Below are positions 25,067-34,084 of a stretch of 64,000 nucleotides of DNA, in pieces. A program made the translations under genes and the position numbers. Below the pieces are notes generated by a model. That model worked only from the letters and a program-made list of their open reading frames with translations, was not told the DNA's origin and searched no databases. The stretch is from positions 1,093,501 to 1,157,500 of the forward strand of contig NZ_CP049740.1 of assembly GCF_011100465.1 (NCBI RefSeq). The letters run 5' to 3'. Origin of the DNA: Jeotgalibaca arthritidis (GTDB lineage: Bacteria > Bacillota > Bacilli > Lactobacillales > Aerococcaceae). Numbering within the stretch: the stretch's first letter is position 1; every line of letters begins with the position of its first letter.

Positions 25067-26458
25067 ATGATGATAACGGAATTTGATACAATTGCAGCTA
25101 TTTCAACGCCTCCAGGAGAAGGGGCAATTGGAATTGTAAGAATAAGTGGTGACGATGCGATCGCAATCGCTGATCGCTTATACCAGTCAGGATCGAAGCA
25201 ACTGAAAGATGTTGATAGCCATACCATTCACTATGGCCATATTCATAATCCTAAGACGGATGAAGTAGTTGATGAAGTCATGGTAACGATTATGCGTGCG
25301 CCTAAGACATTTACAAAAGAAGATGTTGTTGAGATTAACTGCCACGGTGGTGTGGTGAGTGTGAACCGCATTTTACAAACTATTTTACAACACGGCGCGC
25401 GGTTAGCAGAACCGGGTGAGTTTACTAAGCGGGCGTTTTTAAATGGGCGGATTGACCTCTCCCAAGCGGAAGCTGTTATGGACTTGATTCGGGCGAAAAC
25501 AGACCGAGCGATGGATGTGGCTTTGCGCCAATTGGATGGCGATTTGTCTCATCTGATTCGCGATATTCGCCAAATTATTTTAAATACATTGGCAGAAGTG
25601 GAAGTGAATATCGACTACCCAGAGTACGATGATGTTGAAGAAGTGACAACTCGACTATTGAAGGAAAAAACCATTGAAGTACAAGGTCATGTTGACCAAC
25701 TACTGAAAACAGCAAAACAAGGGAAAATTTTGCGTGATGGACTAGAAACTGCCATTATTGGTCGCCCGAATGTTGGGAAATCAAGCTTGTTGAACCGTTT
25801 GATTCGAGAAGAAAAAGCAATCGTAACAGACATTGCAGGAACAACCCGAGATACGATTGAAGAATATGTCAATGTTAACGGCGTTCCTTTGAAATTGATT
25901 GATACAGCGGGAATTCGTGAAACAGACGATATTGTTGAACAAATTGGTGTGGAACGTAGTCGTCAAGCTTTGTTGGCGGCAGACTTAATCTTGTTATTGA
26001 TTAACCAAAATGAAGTGCTTTCTGATGAAGATCGCGCCTTACTCGACTTAACGCAAGATATGAACCGCATTATTTTATTAAACAAGAGCGACTTAGCTGC
26101 AAAGGTATCGGTTAGTGAGCTAACCGAATGGAGCAGTCCAGAGCAAATTATTACAACCTCTATGTTGGAACAAACAGGATTGGACCAATTGGAGAAACAA
26201 ATCGCTGCCATGTTCTTTGCTGGCGAAACGGGTGAGAAGGACGCGACTTATATTTCTAATGTCCGTCATATCGCACTTTTACATGACACACAAGAAGCTT
26301 TAGAAGAAGTTATTTCTGGAATTGAAATGGCTATGCCGGTTGATCTGGTTCAGATTGACTTTACGAGAGCTTGGGAATTATTAGGTGAAATTACAGGTGA
26401 CACTGTTCAGGATGAATTGCTGACACAACTATTCAGTCAATTCTGCCTCGGAAAATAA
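25067..26458 (+). CDS. mnmE: tRNA modification GTPase MnmE
   Basis: With MnmG it forms the cmnm5U34 modification of wobble uridine. 463 aa. The N-terminal tetrahydrofolate-binding domain ([21 protein letters not shown]) is followed by a helical domain and the G domain (about 215-385) with [18 protein letters not shown] and NKSD. The C-terminus is CLGK (family CxGK), carrying the essential cysteine. ATG 25067 follows GGAAGGAGAGGC; the adjacent ATG at 25070 is equally possible. It is followed after 28 bp by mnmG. Confidence 0.97.
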   Translation: MMITEFDTIAAISTPPGEGAIGIVRISGDDAIAIADRLYQSGSKQLKDVDSHTIHYGHIHNPKTDEVVDEVMVTIMRAPKTFTKEDVVEINCHGGVVSVNRILQTILQHGARLAEPGEFTKRAFLNGRIDLSQAEAVMDLIRAKTDRAMDVALRQLDGDLSHLIRDIRQIILNTLAEVEVNIDYPEYDDVEEVTTRLLKEKTIEVQGHVDQLLKTAKQGKILRDGLETAIIGRPNVGKSSLLNRLIREEKAIVTDIAGTTRDTIEEYVNVNGVPLKLIDTAGIRETDDIVEQIGVERSRQALLAADLILLLINQNEVLSDEDRALLDLTQDMNRIILLNKSDLAAKVSVSELTEWSSPEQIITTSMLEQTGLDQLEKQIAAMFFAGETGEKDATYISNVRHIALLHDTQEALEEVISGIEMAMPVDLVQIDFTRAWELLGEITGDTVQDELLTQLFSQFCLGK

Positions 26459-26486
26459 AGGTCGACATAAAGAAGGGAATAAACGA

Positions 26487-28388
26487 ATGAACCGATATGA
26501 AGCTGGAAATTTTGATGTGATTGTCGTTGGTGCTGGACACGCAGGTTCGGAAGCTGCACTTGCAGCGGCTCGAATGGGTAGCTCAACAGTCTTATTGACA
26601 ATTGATTTAGATATGGTGGCATTTATGCCATGTAACCCATCCATTGGTGGCCCTGCTAAAGGGGTTGTCGTACGTGAAGTAGACGCTCTCGGTGGCGAAA
26701 TGGGTCGTAATATTGATAAAACTTATGTACAAATGCGGATGCTAAATACTGGGAAAGGTCCTGCTGTTCAAGCATTACGTGCGCAAGCAGATAAAAATGA
26801 CTATGCCCAAGAAATGAAAAAGACTATCGAAAAACAAGATAACTTGTTATTGAGACAAGGGATTGTAGAAGAATTAATCGTTGAAGACGGTGAAGTTAAA
26901 GGTGTGGTTAGCCATACTGGTGCTATTTACCGAGGAAAAGCGGTTGTCCTAACTGCAGGAACATCGTCTCGCGGCCAAATTATTATTGGTGAACTGAAAT
27001 ATTCATCAGGTCCAAACAATTCACAACCATCGATTAAACTGTCTGAAAACTTACTCGAACTAGGCTTTGACTTGGCACGTTTTAAAACAGGAACACCGCC
27101 AAGAATTCTATCATCATCGATTGATTACTCTAAAACGGAAGAACAACCCGGAGATACAGAACCAAATCACTTTAGCTTTAGCTCTAAAGATGAGGACTAC
27201 TTACAAGAGCAATTGTCTTGTTGGTTAACGTATACAGGAACAGAGGCCCATCAAATTATCCGTGATAACTTGCACCGCGCGCCAATGTTTACCGGTATTG
27301 TTGAAGGGGTCGGCGCTCGTTACTGCCCATCAATTGAAGACAAGGTCGTTCGTTTTAGCGATAAACCGCGTCACCAATTGTTCTTAGAGCCAGAAGGACG
27401 CAACACGGAAGAAGTTTACGTGCAAGGTTTGTCGTCTTCTTTACCAGAAGATGTTCAATTGCAAGTTCTACATTCTATTGATGGCTTAGAAAATGCTAAA
27501 ATGATGCGGACAGGCTATGCCATTGAGTATGATGTGGTCAAACCTCACCAACTTCGTCCGTCACTAGAAACAAAATTAGTGAAGAACTTGTTTACAGCAG
27601 GCCAAATGAACGGAACATCTGGTTACGAGGAAGCTGCTGGACAAGGCATTATCGCCGGAATTAATGCCGCACTTTCGGTTCAAGAAAAAGAGCCGCTTGT
27701 TTTAAAACGTAGCGATGGCTACATTGGCGTTATGATCGATGATTTGGTTACAAAAGGAACGCTAGAACCTTACCGTTTACTAACTTCTCGTGCCGAATAC
27801 CGTTTGCTATTACGCCACGATAATGCTGATATTCGTTTATCAGAGATCGGCCATGAGATTGGCTTGTTGAGCGAAGATCGTTACCAAGCATACTTAGAAA
27901 AACAAGAAGCTGTTAACGAAGAGATTGCGCGTATTAAAACGATTCGCCTTAAACCAACAGAAGACTTGCAAGCTTTCCTAGCGTCACGCAATTCAGCACC
28001 ATTGAAAGATGGGTTCTTATTCAGTGATTTACTGAAACGTCCAGAGTTGGACTACAAAGGATTATCGCCATTCGCACCACTTGAAGAAGAATTAGCAAGT
28101 GATGTCATTGACCAAATCGAAATCCAAATTAAGTACGAAGGCTATATTAAAAAAGCCATTGCTAAAGTAGAAAAATTGAAGAAAATGGAAGAGAAACGCA
28201 TTCCAGAAAATATCGATTACGATGCCATCAATGGCATTGCTACAGAAGCAAAAGATAAATTGAAAAAAATTCAACCTGAAACAATCGCTCAAGCTAGCCG
28301 CATCAGTGGTGTAAACCCAGCAGATATTTCTGTTTTAATGGTGTATGTTCAAAGCGGGAGATATACGGTGTTGGAAGCAAGTAACTAA
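26487..28388 (+). CDS. mnmG: tRNA uridine-5-carboxymethylaminomethyl modification enzyme MnmG (GidA)
   Basis: The FAD-dependent partner of MnmE; 633 aa, full length. The dinucleotide-binding motif [19 protein letters not shown] is at residues about 11-29. Family motifs [38 protein letters not shown] and [15 protein letters not shown] are present. The operon with mnmE is the usual arrangement. In relatives rsmG normally follows closely; here it is 23.7 kb away. Confidence 0.97.
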   Translation: MNRYEAGNFDVIVVGAGHAGSEAALAAARMGSSTVLLTIDLDMVAFMPCNPSIGGPAKGVVVREVDALGGEMGRNIDKTYVQMRMLNTGKGPAVQALRAQADKNDYAQEMKKTIEKQDNLLLRQGIVEELIVEDGEVKGVVSHTGAIYRGKAVVLTAGTSSRGQIIIGELKYSSGPNNSQPSIKLSENLLELGFDLARFKTGTPPRILSSSIDYSKTEEQPGDTEPNHFSFSSKDEDYLQEQLSCWLTYTGTEAHQIIRDNLHRAPMFTGIVEGVGARYCPSIEDKVVRFSDKPRHQLFLEPEGRNTEEVYVQGLSSSLPEDVQLQVLHSIDGLENAKMMRTGYAIEYDVVKPHQLRPSLETKLVKNLFTAGQMNGTSGYEEAAGQGIIAGINAALSVQEKEPLVLKRSDGYIGVMIDDLVTKGTLEPYRLLTSRAEYRLLLRHDNADIRLSEIGHEIGLLSEDRYQAYLEKQEAVNEEIARIKTIRLKPTEDLQAFLASRNSAPLKDGFLFSDLLKRPELDYKGLSPFAPLEEELASDVIDQIEIQIKYEGYIKKAIAKVEKLKKMEEKRIPENIDYDAINGIATEAKDKLKKIQPETIAQASRISGVNPADISVLMVYVQSGRYTVLEASN

Positions 28389-28404
28389 TAATAGCCGATT
28401 ATTC

Positions 28405-28432
28405 TTGTCAGAGCCCAGTGTTTTGATATAAT
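28405..28432 (+). promoter_or_regulatory. Promoter upstream of the cation antiporter gene
   Basis: TTGTCA (28405-28410), 16-bp spacer, extended -10 TGATATAAT ending at 28432. Confidence 0.7.
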
Positions 28433-28467
28433 AGTCTTGAAAAAATGACATAATGACATACGGTTGA

Positions 28468-28530
28468 GCGCATGCGTTCAAGGACTTTTCTTCAGGGATG
28501 GGAAGAAGTTCTTGAGCATGCGCTTTTTTG
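28468..28530 (+). terminator. Long terminator-like hairpin in the antiporter leader
   Basis: GCGCATGC/GCATGCGC closing stem with further pairing (TTCAAG-ACTTTTCTTC against GAAGAAGTTCTTGA) and a T6 run. It lies between the promoter at 28405-28432 and the RBS at about 28542. An attenuator or small-RNA terminator; no known riboswitch core is recognised in the short leader. Confidence 0.7.
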
Positions 28531-28554
28531 TGTTCATTTTTAGGAGGAATAGTA

Positions 28555-29559
28555 ATGACAACTTTTATTTCAAGCCAATCTTGGCTGATTTTAATGCTTA
28601 TTTTTGCAGCATCTTTGTATCTTTTATCTAAGGCGACGGATCATTTGGTTGACCACGCAGTAACGTTATCGCGTCAGTTCGGCGTATCGGAACTTCTCAT
28701 TGGCGCAACAATTGTGTCACTCGGAACCACTCTTCCCGAACTAGCCACCTCAGTCGTTGCCCTTATCAACGGCACAACTGACTTTGCTTTAGGCAATGCG
28801 ATTGGGTCTGTGGTAACCAATACCACCTTAGTATTAGGGGTAGGCAGTTTAGCAGGTAGTATGCCCGTAGCCAAAACAACGGCCAGTCGCTTACCTTTTT
28901 TAATTGGATCAATTCTTTTGATAATAGTGGCGAGTCAGTATCCCTTTGAGAACCATTTTTTCTCAGCAGGACAGATTCATCCACTAATTGGGGTGGCGCT
29001 TTTATTAGGGCTAGGCCTCTATATGTGGTTGTCGTTTAGAACTCCGGCAGGGGAGGCAGAACATAAGGAAAAAGCGGTTGAGCCAAACCAACCAACTGCC
29101 TTATTTTTGAAAGAAGGATTGATTATTTTCATTAGTGCCGTTGGGGTGGCTGCCAGCGCCAGTATTTTGGTGAGCACGGTTGAGACGGCCGCTAGCCGGC
29201 TGGGCGTTTCAGAAGCAGTGATCGCGGGGACGGTGGTCGCCTTGGGAACGAGTTTACCTGAATTGAGCACCACTTATGCCTCAGTTAAGAAAGGCTATGG
29301 TGGATTGGCGATCGGAAATATTATTGGCGCCAATAGCCTTAACTTGCTCTTAGTTCTCGGTGTCTCCATTGCCTTTTCGCCAGCTGGATTGGGCGTGCCG
29401 GCTATTTTTTACCAGCTTCATTTTCCGCTGGCAGTCCTCGTCATCGGTATGCTGACCTATTTTATTTTTAATACTAAAAAATTGGCAATTAGTAAGCGAG
29501 AGGGGCTGATTCTGCTGGTGGTTTACTTCATTTATTTATTGCTTAATCTTGTTTTATAG
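28555..29559 (+). CDS. Calcium/sodium antiporter (CaCA superfamily, YrbG-like)
   Basis: 334 aa. Two inverted CaCA repeats carry the alpha motifs LLIGATIVSLGTTLPELATS (about residue 45-65) and its counterpart VIAGTVVALGTSLPELSTT (about 215-235), each with the conserved TxLPEL acidic residue, and GNAIGSVVTN / GNIIGANSLN. About ten membrane helices. ATG 28555 is chosen for AGGAGGAATAGTA; the in-frame start at 28528 lies in the leader hairpin. Exchanges Ca2+ (or other divalent) for Na+/H+; exact ions are not established. Confidence 0.9.
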   Translation: MTTFISSQSWLILMLIFAASLYLLSKATDHLVDHAVTLSRQFGVSELLIGATIVSLGTTLPELATSVVALINGTTDFALGNAIGSVVTNTTLVLGVGSLAGSMPVAKTTASRLPFLIGSILLIIVASQYPFENHFFSAGQIHPLIGVALLLGLGLYMWLSFRTPAGEAEHKEKAVEPNQPTALFLKEGLIIFISAVGVAASASILVSTVETAASRLGVSEAVIAGTVVALGTSLPELSTTYASVKKGYGGLAIGNIIGANSLNLLLVLGVSIAFSPAGLGVPAIFYQLHFPLAVLVIGMLTYFIFNTKKLAISKREGLILLVVYFIYLLLNLVL

Positions 29560-29566
29560 TGAAAAA

Positions 29567-29709
29567 CCAACTTCAGCGTCGAAAAACTCAGTGAAGTTGG
29601 TCAATTAGGCATTTTTTCCAACTTCAGGGGAAAAAAGAAGGCTGAACTTGGTCGAATGAGGCTTTTCGCCAACTTCAGGGAGAAAATTGGCTGTGAAGTT
29701 GTTTTTTTA
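29567..29709. repeat. Triple-hairpin cluster, CCAACTTCA family, last unit forming a terminator
   Basis: Three units: CCAACTTCA/TGAAGTTGG (29567-29575, 29592-29600), CCAACTTCA/TGAACTTGG (29618-29626, 29643-29651) and CCAACTTCA with TGAAGTTG (29669-29677, 29694-29701). Units recur every about 51 bp. The third is followed by a T7 run, so it probably terminates the antiporter transcript. Confidence 0.9.
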
Positions 29710-29792
29710 TCTGAAAAGAAATCAAATCAGAAGAAATTCTTAGTTGAAATAGGTTACAATAGTAAAAGAAATTGTCTTGAGGAGTGAATGAT

Positions 29793-30623
29793 ATGTTTGG
29801 AAATGAAAAAGTGACATTGAGTAATGGAACAACGATTCCAGTTCTTGGTTACGGAACTTGGCGTAATACAGATCCGAAAGAGTGTGTGGAAGGTGTGAAG
29901 GTTGCTTTAGAATTAGGCTACCGTCATATTGATACGGCGCAAATGTACGGCAATGAAGAATTGGTTGGGGAAGGGATGCGCTTGAGCGGTGTGCCGCGTG
30001 AGGAAATCTACTTAACGAGCAAGTTAAATAACTCCAACCATGGTTATGAAAATGCGGTTCGTACGATTGATGAGTCGTTAGAAAAATTGGGAACTGACTA
30101 TATGGACTTGTTCTTAATTCACTGGCCAGAGGTTGCGGGTCACGAAGAGGATTGGGCAGAAGATAACATTGAAACATGGCGTGCGCTAGAAGAAGCGTAT
30201 GAAGCAGGCAAATTAAAAGCGATTGGTGTCAGCAACTTTAAAGTGAAACACTTAGAAAACTTGCTACCAAACTGCCGTATTAAGCCGATGGTTAACCAAA
30301 TTCGTCTTCACCCAGGTGTTTTACAAACAGAAACAGTTGCGATGAGTCGTGAAGCGGGTATGGCGATTGAAGCGTGGTCACCACTATCACCGATTCCACA
30401 AATGTTAGAGGACGATGCTATTGTTAAGATGGCAGAGAAATATAAAAAAAGCATTGCGCAATTGTTACTGCGCTACTGCTTAGATAAAAACTATATTCCG
30501 TTAACAAAATCCGTTCATTCTGAACGAATTAAAGAAAACGCTGAAATCTTTGATTTCAAATTGGAACAAGCCGACCTTGATTACTTCGATCAATGGGAAT
30601 GGCAAGGGGATATTTTCTTATAA
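29793..30623 (+). CDS. Aldo/keto reductase (2,5-diketo-gluconate reductase type)
   Basis: A cytoplasmic NADPH-dependent reductase of the AKR5 type, 276 aa. Catalytic Asp in GYRHIDTAQMYGNEE, the lysine in YLTSKLNNSN, His in DLFLIHWP and the cofactor motif LTKSVHSERIKENAEIFDF are all visible. ATG 29793 is 6 bp after GAGGAGTG; a GTG three codons upstream overlaps the RBS. The substrate cannot be told from sequence. A strong terminator follows. Confidence 0.93.
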   Translation: MFGNEKVTLSNGTTIPVLGYGTWRNTDPKECVEGVKVALELGYRHIDTAQMYGNEELVGEGMRLSGVPREEIYLTSKLNNSNHGYENAVRTIDESLEKLGTDYMDLFLIHWPEVAGHEEDWAEDNIETWRALEEAYEAGKLKAIGVSNFKVKHLENLLPNCRIKPMVNQIRLHPGVLQTETVAMSREAGMAIEAWSPLSPIPQMLEDDAIVKMAEKYKKSIAQLLLRYCLDKNYIPLTKSVHSERIKENAEIFDFKLEQADLDYFDQWEWQGDIFL

Positions 30624-30638
30624 AATTTATAAATAGAA

Positions 30639-30692
30639 AAATCATCATCTTTTGGCTTTAGTACCGTGCGTACCGAAGATGATGATTTTTTT
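30639..30692 (+). terminator. Intrinsic terminator after the aldo/keto reductase
   Basis: AAATCATCATCTT/AAGATGATGATTT stem with a smaller GTACCGTGCGTAC hairpin in its loop and a T run. Confidence 0.88.
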
Positions 30693-30748
30693 ATGTTTTT
30701 TTAAAGTTATTGTAATGAAAGAAGCTGATTATTTCAAATAGATTAAAT

Positions 30749-31603
30749 TTAATTCAAATATTTTTTTAATTCCTCTTGATGAGCCTTCGCATTGATATTA
30801 TCTCCGAGTGAGTACATGGTTTCAATGGCCTTCATGCAGTGTTGTTTCCCTACTTCAATATTTCCTTTTTTAATCTCATATAGTCCTTTAAGATAATTAA
30901 CTTTATTCTTTTCATAGTAAAATCTTGTATTTTCTAGGTTCCTATCAGCAAGTAAAAAGAGAGAATCAAGCCTATGTAGTTCATCCTGTTCAATCATAAC
31001 GATGATGACATTGCAGGCAATTAAGGCTAAATCATTTTTTAGGTAAAAAATATCAGAAAAGAAGCTGGCTTTTTTAAAAGCTACTTTGCAAAGAAAGTCA
31101 ATTGAATCAATGGGCAGAGAAAATAAGGAGTTTCCAAATAGACTGAGTTCGTAATAGCCCCAATCCTCTACCTGAAGTAAATAGTTTGTTATCAATTTAA
31201 CTTGATTATTATCAAAAGCTAGACCGCTGATTTTATTTATGTATTGATTGATAAGGACGATGTTGTGCTTATGTCTATAATTGCCATCTAACTCGAGATA
31301 TTCTTTTTCTTGATTTAACAGTTTATTTAACAAAAAAAGGTCATCAGAAATGAGGGCCTCCCTGTAATTTTTAAAAAAGTTTTTTTGTGAGTATTCTTTT
31401 CCGCTTGAATTTAGTTCTTCGAATTCCCTAAGATTAACATTCAAACGTTCTAACAGAGACAGGAAACTTGAAGCTGATATATCGCTGCTATTACGTTCAT
31501 ATTTTGATAAAAAAGGTAATGATATAATGCCATCAGCAAGTTGTGCTAACGTCATGTTTTTTGATTTTCTAAGTATTCGAATTGTTTTTCCTAAGTTAGT
31601 CAT
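30749..31603 (-). CDS. Rgg/GadR/MutR-family transcriptional regulator
   Basis: 284 aa. An N-terminal XRE helix-turn-helix (IRILRKSKNMTLAQLADGIISLPFLSKYERNSSDISASSFLSLL, residues about 8-50) is followed by an all-helical TPR-like C-terminal half, as in Rgg regulators that sense short hydrophobic pheromones. The ATG at 31603 follows AAGAGGTGG. It is divergent from an operon of a small membrane protein, an ABC transporter and two micropeptides. A perfect palindrome lies in between (31684-31700). No classical SHP pheromone gene is seen on the opposite strand. Confidence 0.87.
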   Translation of the reverse strand: MTNLGKTIRILRKSKNMTLAQLADGIISLPFLSKYERNSSDISASSFLSLLERLNVNLREFEELNSSGKEYSQKNFFKNYREALISDDLFLLNKLLNQEKEYLELDGNYRHKHNIVLINQYINKISGLAFDNNQVKLITNYLLQVEDWGYYELSLFGNSLFSLPIDSIDFLCKVAFKKASFFSDIFYLKNDLALIACNVIIVMIEQDELHRLDSLFLLADRNLENTRFYYEKNKVNYLKGLYEIKKGNIEVGKQHCMKAIETMYSLGDNINAKAHQEELKKYLN

Positions 31604-31683
31604 ATTTCCCACCTCTTACATAGTTAAATAATTTTACCATAATATTGTCATTTAACATATAAGAAAAAAATAATAAATTTTAG

Positions 31684-31700
31684 ATAATAAAAGTTATTAT
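31684..31700. promoter_or_regulatory. Palindrome in the Rgg/ABC intergenic region (possible operator)
   Basis: ATAATAA-AAG-TTATTAT, a perfect 7-bp inverted repeat about 34 bp before the start of the divergent operon. AT-rich, so chance is possible. Confidence 0.4.
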
Positions 31701-31733
31701 TAGGGAGCGATTAAAAGAGGGAGGTAAGTAAGT

Positions 31734-32048
31734 ATGAGTAAAAAGATTAAATATGTTCAAGTTTTCACAAATTTATTGTTTATAGGCGTGAGCTTACTCC
31801 AAACTATTATATTGGAAGATGATAATAGCGCGATCAGAACTATTGGTATTATTGAATTAATTGACGGGTAGTAGTGTTTACTATCCAAATAAACAACTGC
31901 TCTTGAGTACAATACTATTATATATAAGGAAGTTATTTTTGTAAGTCTACTGTCCATGTTTTTATTAAAATCTAGTTTTTTTATTAAAATATGGAATTTA
32001 CGAAAATTAAATACTCTTTCTAGAGTGCTATATAAAACTAATAAATGA
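31734..32048 (+). pseudogene. Small membrane protein at the head of the ABC operon, probably frame-damaged (or a 45-aa peptide)
   Basis: ATG 31734 follows GGGAGGTAAGTAAGT, a very strong RBS. The frame gives MSKKIKYVQVFTNLLFIGVS and so on for 45 aa, ending ...IGIIELIDG at TAG 31869-31871. After clustered stops (31869-31889) the same frame reopens and encodes a hydrophobic helix and basic tail (VIFVSLLSMFLLKSSFF... LYKTNK) up to TGA 32046-32048, just before the ABC gene. Across the stops a neighbouring frame reads VVVFTIQIN, so two compensating indels in a ~104-aa protein with three helices explain it best. A genuine 45-aa peptide remains possible. Confidence 0.55.
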
Positions 32049-32067
32049 AGGAGGCAGTTTAATAATT

Positions 32068-32898
32068 ATGATTAGTGTAAAAGGACTATCTAAAACGTTT
32101 TATGGGCAACTTGCCTTGAATGATATTAATTTTTCAATTGCCAAGGGGGAAATATTTGGTTTTCTAGGTCCCTCTGGTGCTGGTAAGACGACAACTATTA
32201 ATATTCTAACAGGTCAATTATTAGCTGATTCAGGGCAAGTGATTATGTTTGACAAAGAAGTTGGACATTTACAAGCTTCTGATTTTGAACGAGTAGGTAT
32301 TGTTAGTGATACGAGTGGTTATTATGAAAAGTTGAGTTTATACAAAAATATTTTATTGTATGCAAAACTATTTGGGGTTAAAAAACAAGAAGTTGATGAG
32401 ATTTTAAAAAGGGTCGATTTGTATGCTAGTAAGGACAAACCAGCTGAAAAGCTTTCTACTGGTATGAAGCAACGTATGTTATTAGCTAGAGCGATTATTA
32501 ACAAACCAGATGTGTTATTTTTAGATGAACCAACGAGTGGTTTAGATCCAACAACTTCGAAACGAATCCACGAACTTCTACTTGAATTGAAGTCATCAGG
32601 TACTAGTATTTTTTTAACAACCCATGATATGAATGAAGCAACGTTTCTATGTGATAGATTAGTACTTCTGAATCAAGGAGAACTGATAGAATCAGGGACA
32701 CCACAAGAAATTATTCATAGAAATAATCATGTAAAGGCGTTGAAAATAGCGTTTATAGATGGAAGTTCTGTAAAAATACCATTTGAGAACTTAACATCAT
32801 ATATTTCGAGAGATGATATTTTTTCAATACATTCTTGTGAGCCTACGCTAGAGGATATTTTTATTAAATTGACAGGAGTGAGGTTAGATGCTCAATAG
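32068..32898 (+). CDS. ABC transporter ATPase (ABC-2/drug or peptide export type)
   Basis: 276 aa. Walker A GPSGAGKTTTIN is at residues about 33-44, Q-loop region VSDTSGYYEKLS, signature LSTGMKQRMLLARA, Walker B VLFLDEPTSGLDP and H-loop LTTHDMNEA. The C-terminal ~60 residues form the extension seen in BcrA/CcmA-like self-protection exporters. RBS GAAGGAGGCAG. The last 11 bp overlap the permease gene. The operon head and Rgg neighbour suggest export of, or immunity to, a small hydrophobic peptide. Confidence 0.92.
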   Translation: MISVKGLSKTFYGQLALNDINFSIAKGEIFGFLGPSGAGKTTTINILTGQLLADSGQVIMFDKEVGHLQASDFERVGIVSDTSGYYEKLSLYKNILLYAKLFGVKKQEVDEILKRVDLYASKDKPAEKLSTGMKQRMLLARAIINKPDVLFLDEPTSGLDPTTSKRIHELLLELKSSGTSIFLTTHDMNEATFLCDRLVLLNQGELIESGTPQEIIHRNNHVKALKIAFIDGSSVKIPFENLTSYISRDDIFSIHSCEPTLEDIFIKLTGVRLDAQ

Positions 32899-33655
32899 AA
32901 CAGTAACACTGATTTGGCTACGTGCGCAGATGTTATTAAGTAATAAGAATCTATTAATTCAAATCGCTATGCCATATGCCTTAGCTTTGCTATATAAAAA
33001 ATTTCTAAATCCATCTGGGGGAAATACAATTGAAATTTTATTTACATGTCTAGGGATGTCCTTTGCCTTTTCTTTAGGAAATATGGTATCGAATATTATT
33101 TCTGAAGAGAAGGAAAAAAATAATTTAAAAACTCTTATTTTGTCTGGAGTCGGTAGTAGCGAATATATTATATCAACACTATTTTTTCCAATTATATTGG
33201 GTGTTTTAACAATAGTATCTTTTCCATTGTTGGTTGAATCGAACTTAGGGAACAATTATTTGAATTACTGGATAGTTTCTGTCTTGACTGCCATTGCAGT
33301 TGTATTGTTGAACTTGTCGATTGCTTTGCTCTCTAGTTCACAATCGAAAACCCAAATCAATACACTTCCAGTTATATTTATTACTAGCCTTTTGCCGATG
33401 TTTTCTCTTTCAAATCATACTCTTGAAAAGATTAACAGTTACAGCTTTATGGGAAGCTATACAGAGTTTTTTGTTAGTTTGACGAAAAACTCCGACTATT
33501 CAATTAAATCCGAGTCTTTTTATGTTTTGTTAGCGTGGCTAATCGTGCTTTTAGCTTTGAATATGGTAGCTTTTAAAATGAACTTATCAGGAAAAGTAAC
33601 TAAGAAAACAAAAAAGCTTAATTTAGGATATCTTTTTTTAAAAAAAAGCATATAA
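32888..33655 (+). CDS. ABC-2-type transporter permease
   Basis: 255 aa with six hydrophobic segments (about 22-38, 50-70, 95-115, 122-150, 158-172, 215-233) and the pattern ISEEKEKNNLKTLILSGVGSSEYIIS typical of ABC-2 permeases. It overlaps the ATPase gene, and the basic C-terminus ends 77 bp before the first micropeptide. The substrate is unknown. Confidence 0.88.
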   Translation: MLNRTVTLIWLRAQMLLSNKNLLIQIAMPYALALLYKKFLNPSGGNTIEILFTCLGMSFAFSLGNMVSNIISEEKEKNNLKTLILSGVGSSEYIISTLFFPIILGVLTIVSFPLLVESNLGNNYLNYWIVSVLTAIAVVLLNLSIALLSSSQSKTQINTLPVIFITSLLPMFSLSNHTLEKINSYSFMGSYTEFFVSLTKNSDYSIKSESFYVLLAWLIVLLALNMVAFKMNLSGKVTKKTKKLNLGYLFLKKSI

Positions 33656-33732
33656 CACATTGATATTTATTTAAGAGATTTTAATTGAGAGTAGTTACTG
33701 TTGTATTAATGTATTGAAGGGAGGTGACAAAT

Positions 33733-33786
33733 ATGTATGCATTTATTGCTGGGGTAGCGTTCGGAATCTATCTGTACTGTAAATAA
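33733..33786 (+). CDS. Hydrophobic micropeptide 1 (17 aa)
   Basis: AAGGGAGGTGACAAAT precedes ATG by 6-7 bp, an almost perfect Shine-Dalgarno. The peptide is MYAFIAGVAFGIYLYCK: one short helix with GxxxG, aromatic residues at the ends, a single Cys and a terminal Lys. It lies between the ABC permease and a second similar peptide and before the operon terminator. Too short for normal gene calling; support comes from the RBS, position and similarity to peptide 2. Confidence 0.6.
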   Translation: MYAFIAGVAFGIYLYCK

Positions 33787-33821
33787 AATATTTAAGAATG
33801 TTTACGGGAGGAGGGAATTTT

Positions 33822-33878
33822 ATGTTTGCAGTAGGCGTAGTAGTTGGTTTTCTCGCAGCATGGGCTATTAAGGGATAA
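33822..33878 (+). CDS. Hydrophobic micropeptide 2 (18 aa)
   Basis: GGGAGGAGGGAATTTT precedes ATG 33822. The peptide is MFAVGVVVGFLAAWAIKG. It shares with peptide 1 the start M-aromatic-A, a glycine-spaced helix, a Phe in the middle and a C-terminal Lys, so the two look like diverged tandem copies. An in-frame ATG at 33798 would bury the RBS inside the gene. Possible roles: leaderless antimicrobial, pheromone, or small membrane modulator of the ABC transporter. Confidence 0.6.
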   Translation: MFAVGVVVGFLAAWAIKG

Positions 33879-33961
33879 TAAAAGAGTTTAGGTAAATACT
33901 TATTAAGTAGAGGCTACATACGTTTACGTATGTAGCTTCTTTTTTCTAAACTCTTTTATTA
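33876..33961 (+). terminator. Operon terminator nested in a 16-bp outer stem
   Basis: The inner hairpin GCTACATACG-TTTA-CGTATGTAGC is followed by T-rich sequence (to 33946). It is enclosed by a perfect 16-bp inverted repeat, TAATAAAAGAGTTTAG (33876-33891) with CTAAACTCTTTTATTA (33946-33961), whose left arm includes the stop codon of micropeptide 2. Confidence 0.88.
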
Positions 33962-34035
33962 CAGTTAAGTTTAATGTTAAGAAGAGTGTTTGTCAAACAA
34001 TCTTGATCTAAGAAGTGCATATGTCATCTTAAAAC

Positions 34036-34075
34036 AAAAAAACCCGTCTACCCTTCAGCTGAAGGATAGACGGGC
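34036..34075 (-). terminator. Intrinsic terminator of the FMN reductase gene
   Basis: CCCGTCTA/TAGACGGG with inner CCTTCAGCTGAAGG, and an A run on the plus strand giving a U run in the minus transcript. Confidence 0.9.
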
Positions 34076-34084
34076 AATTATCGG

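Noticed and set aside
28433..28554. yybP-ykoY manganese riboswitch before the antiporter
   Set aside because: The leader is too short and the conserved loop sequences are absent; kept only as an unassigned leader hairpin.
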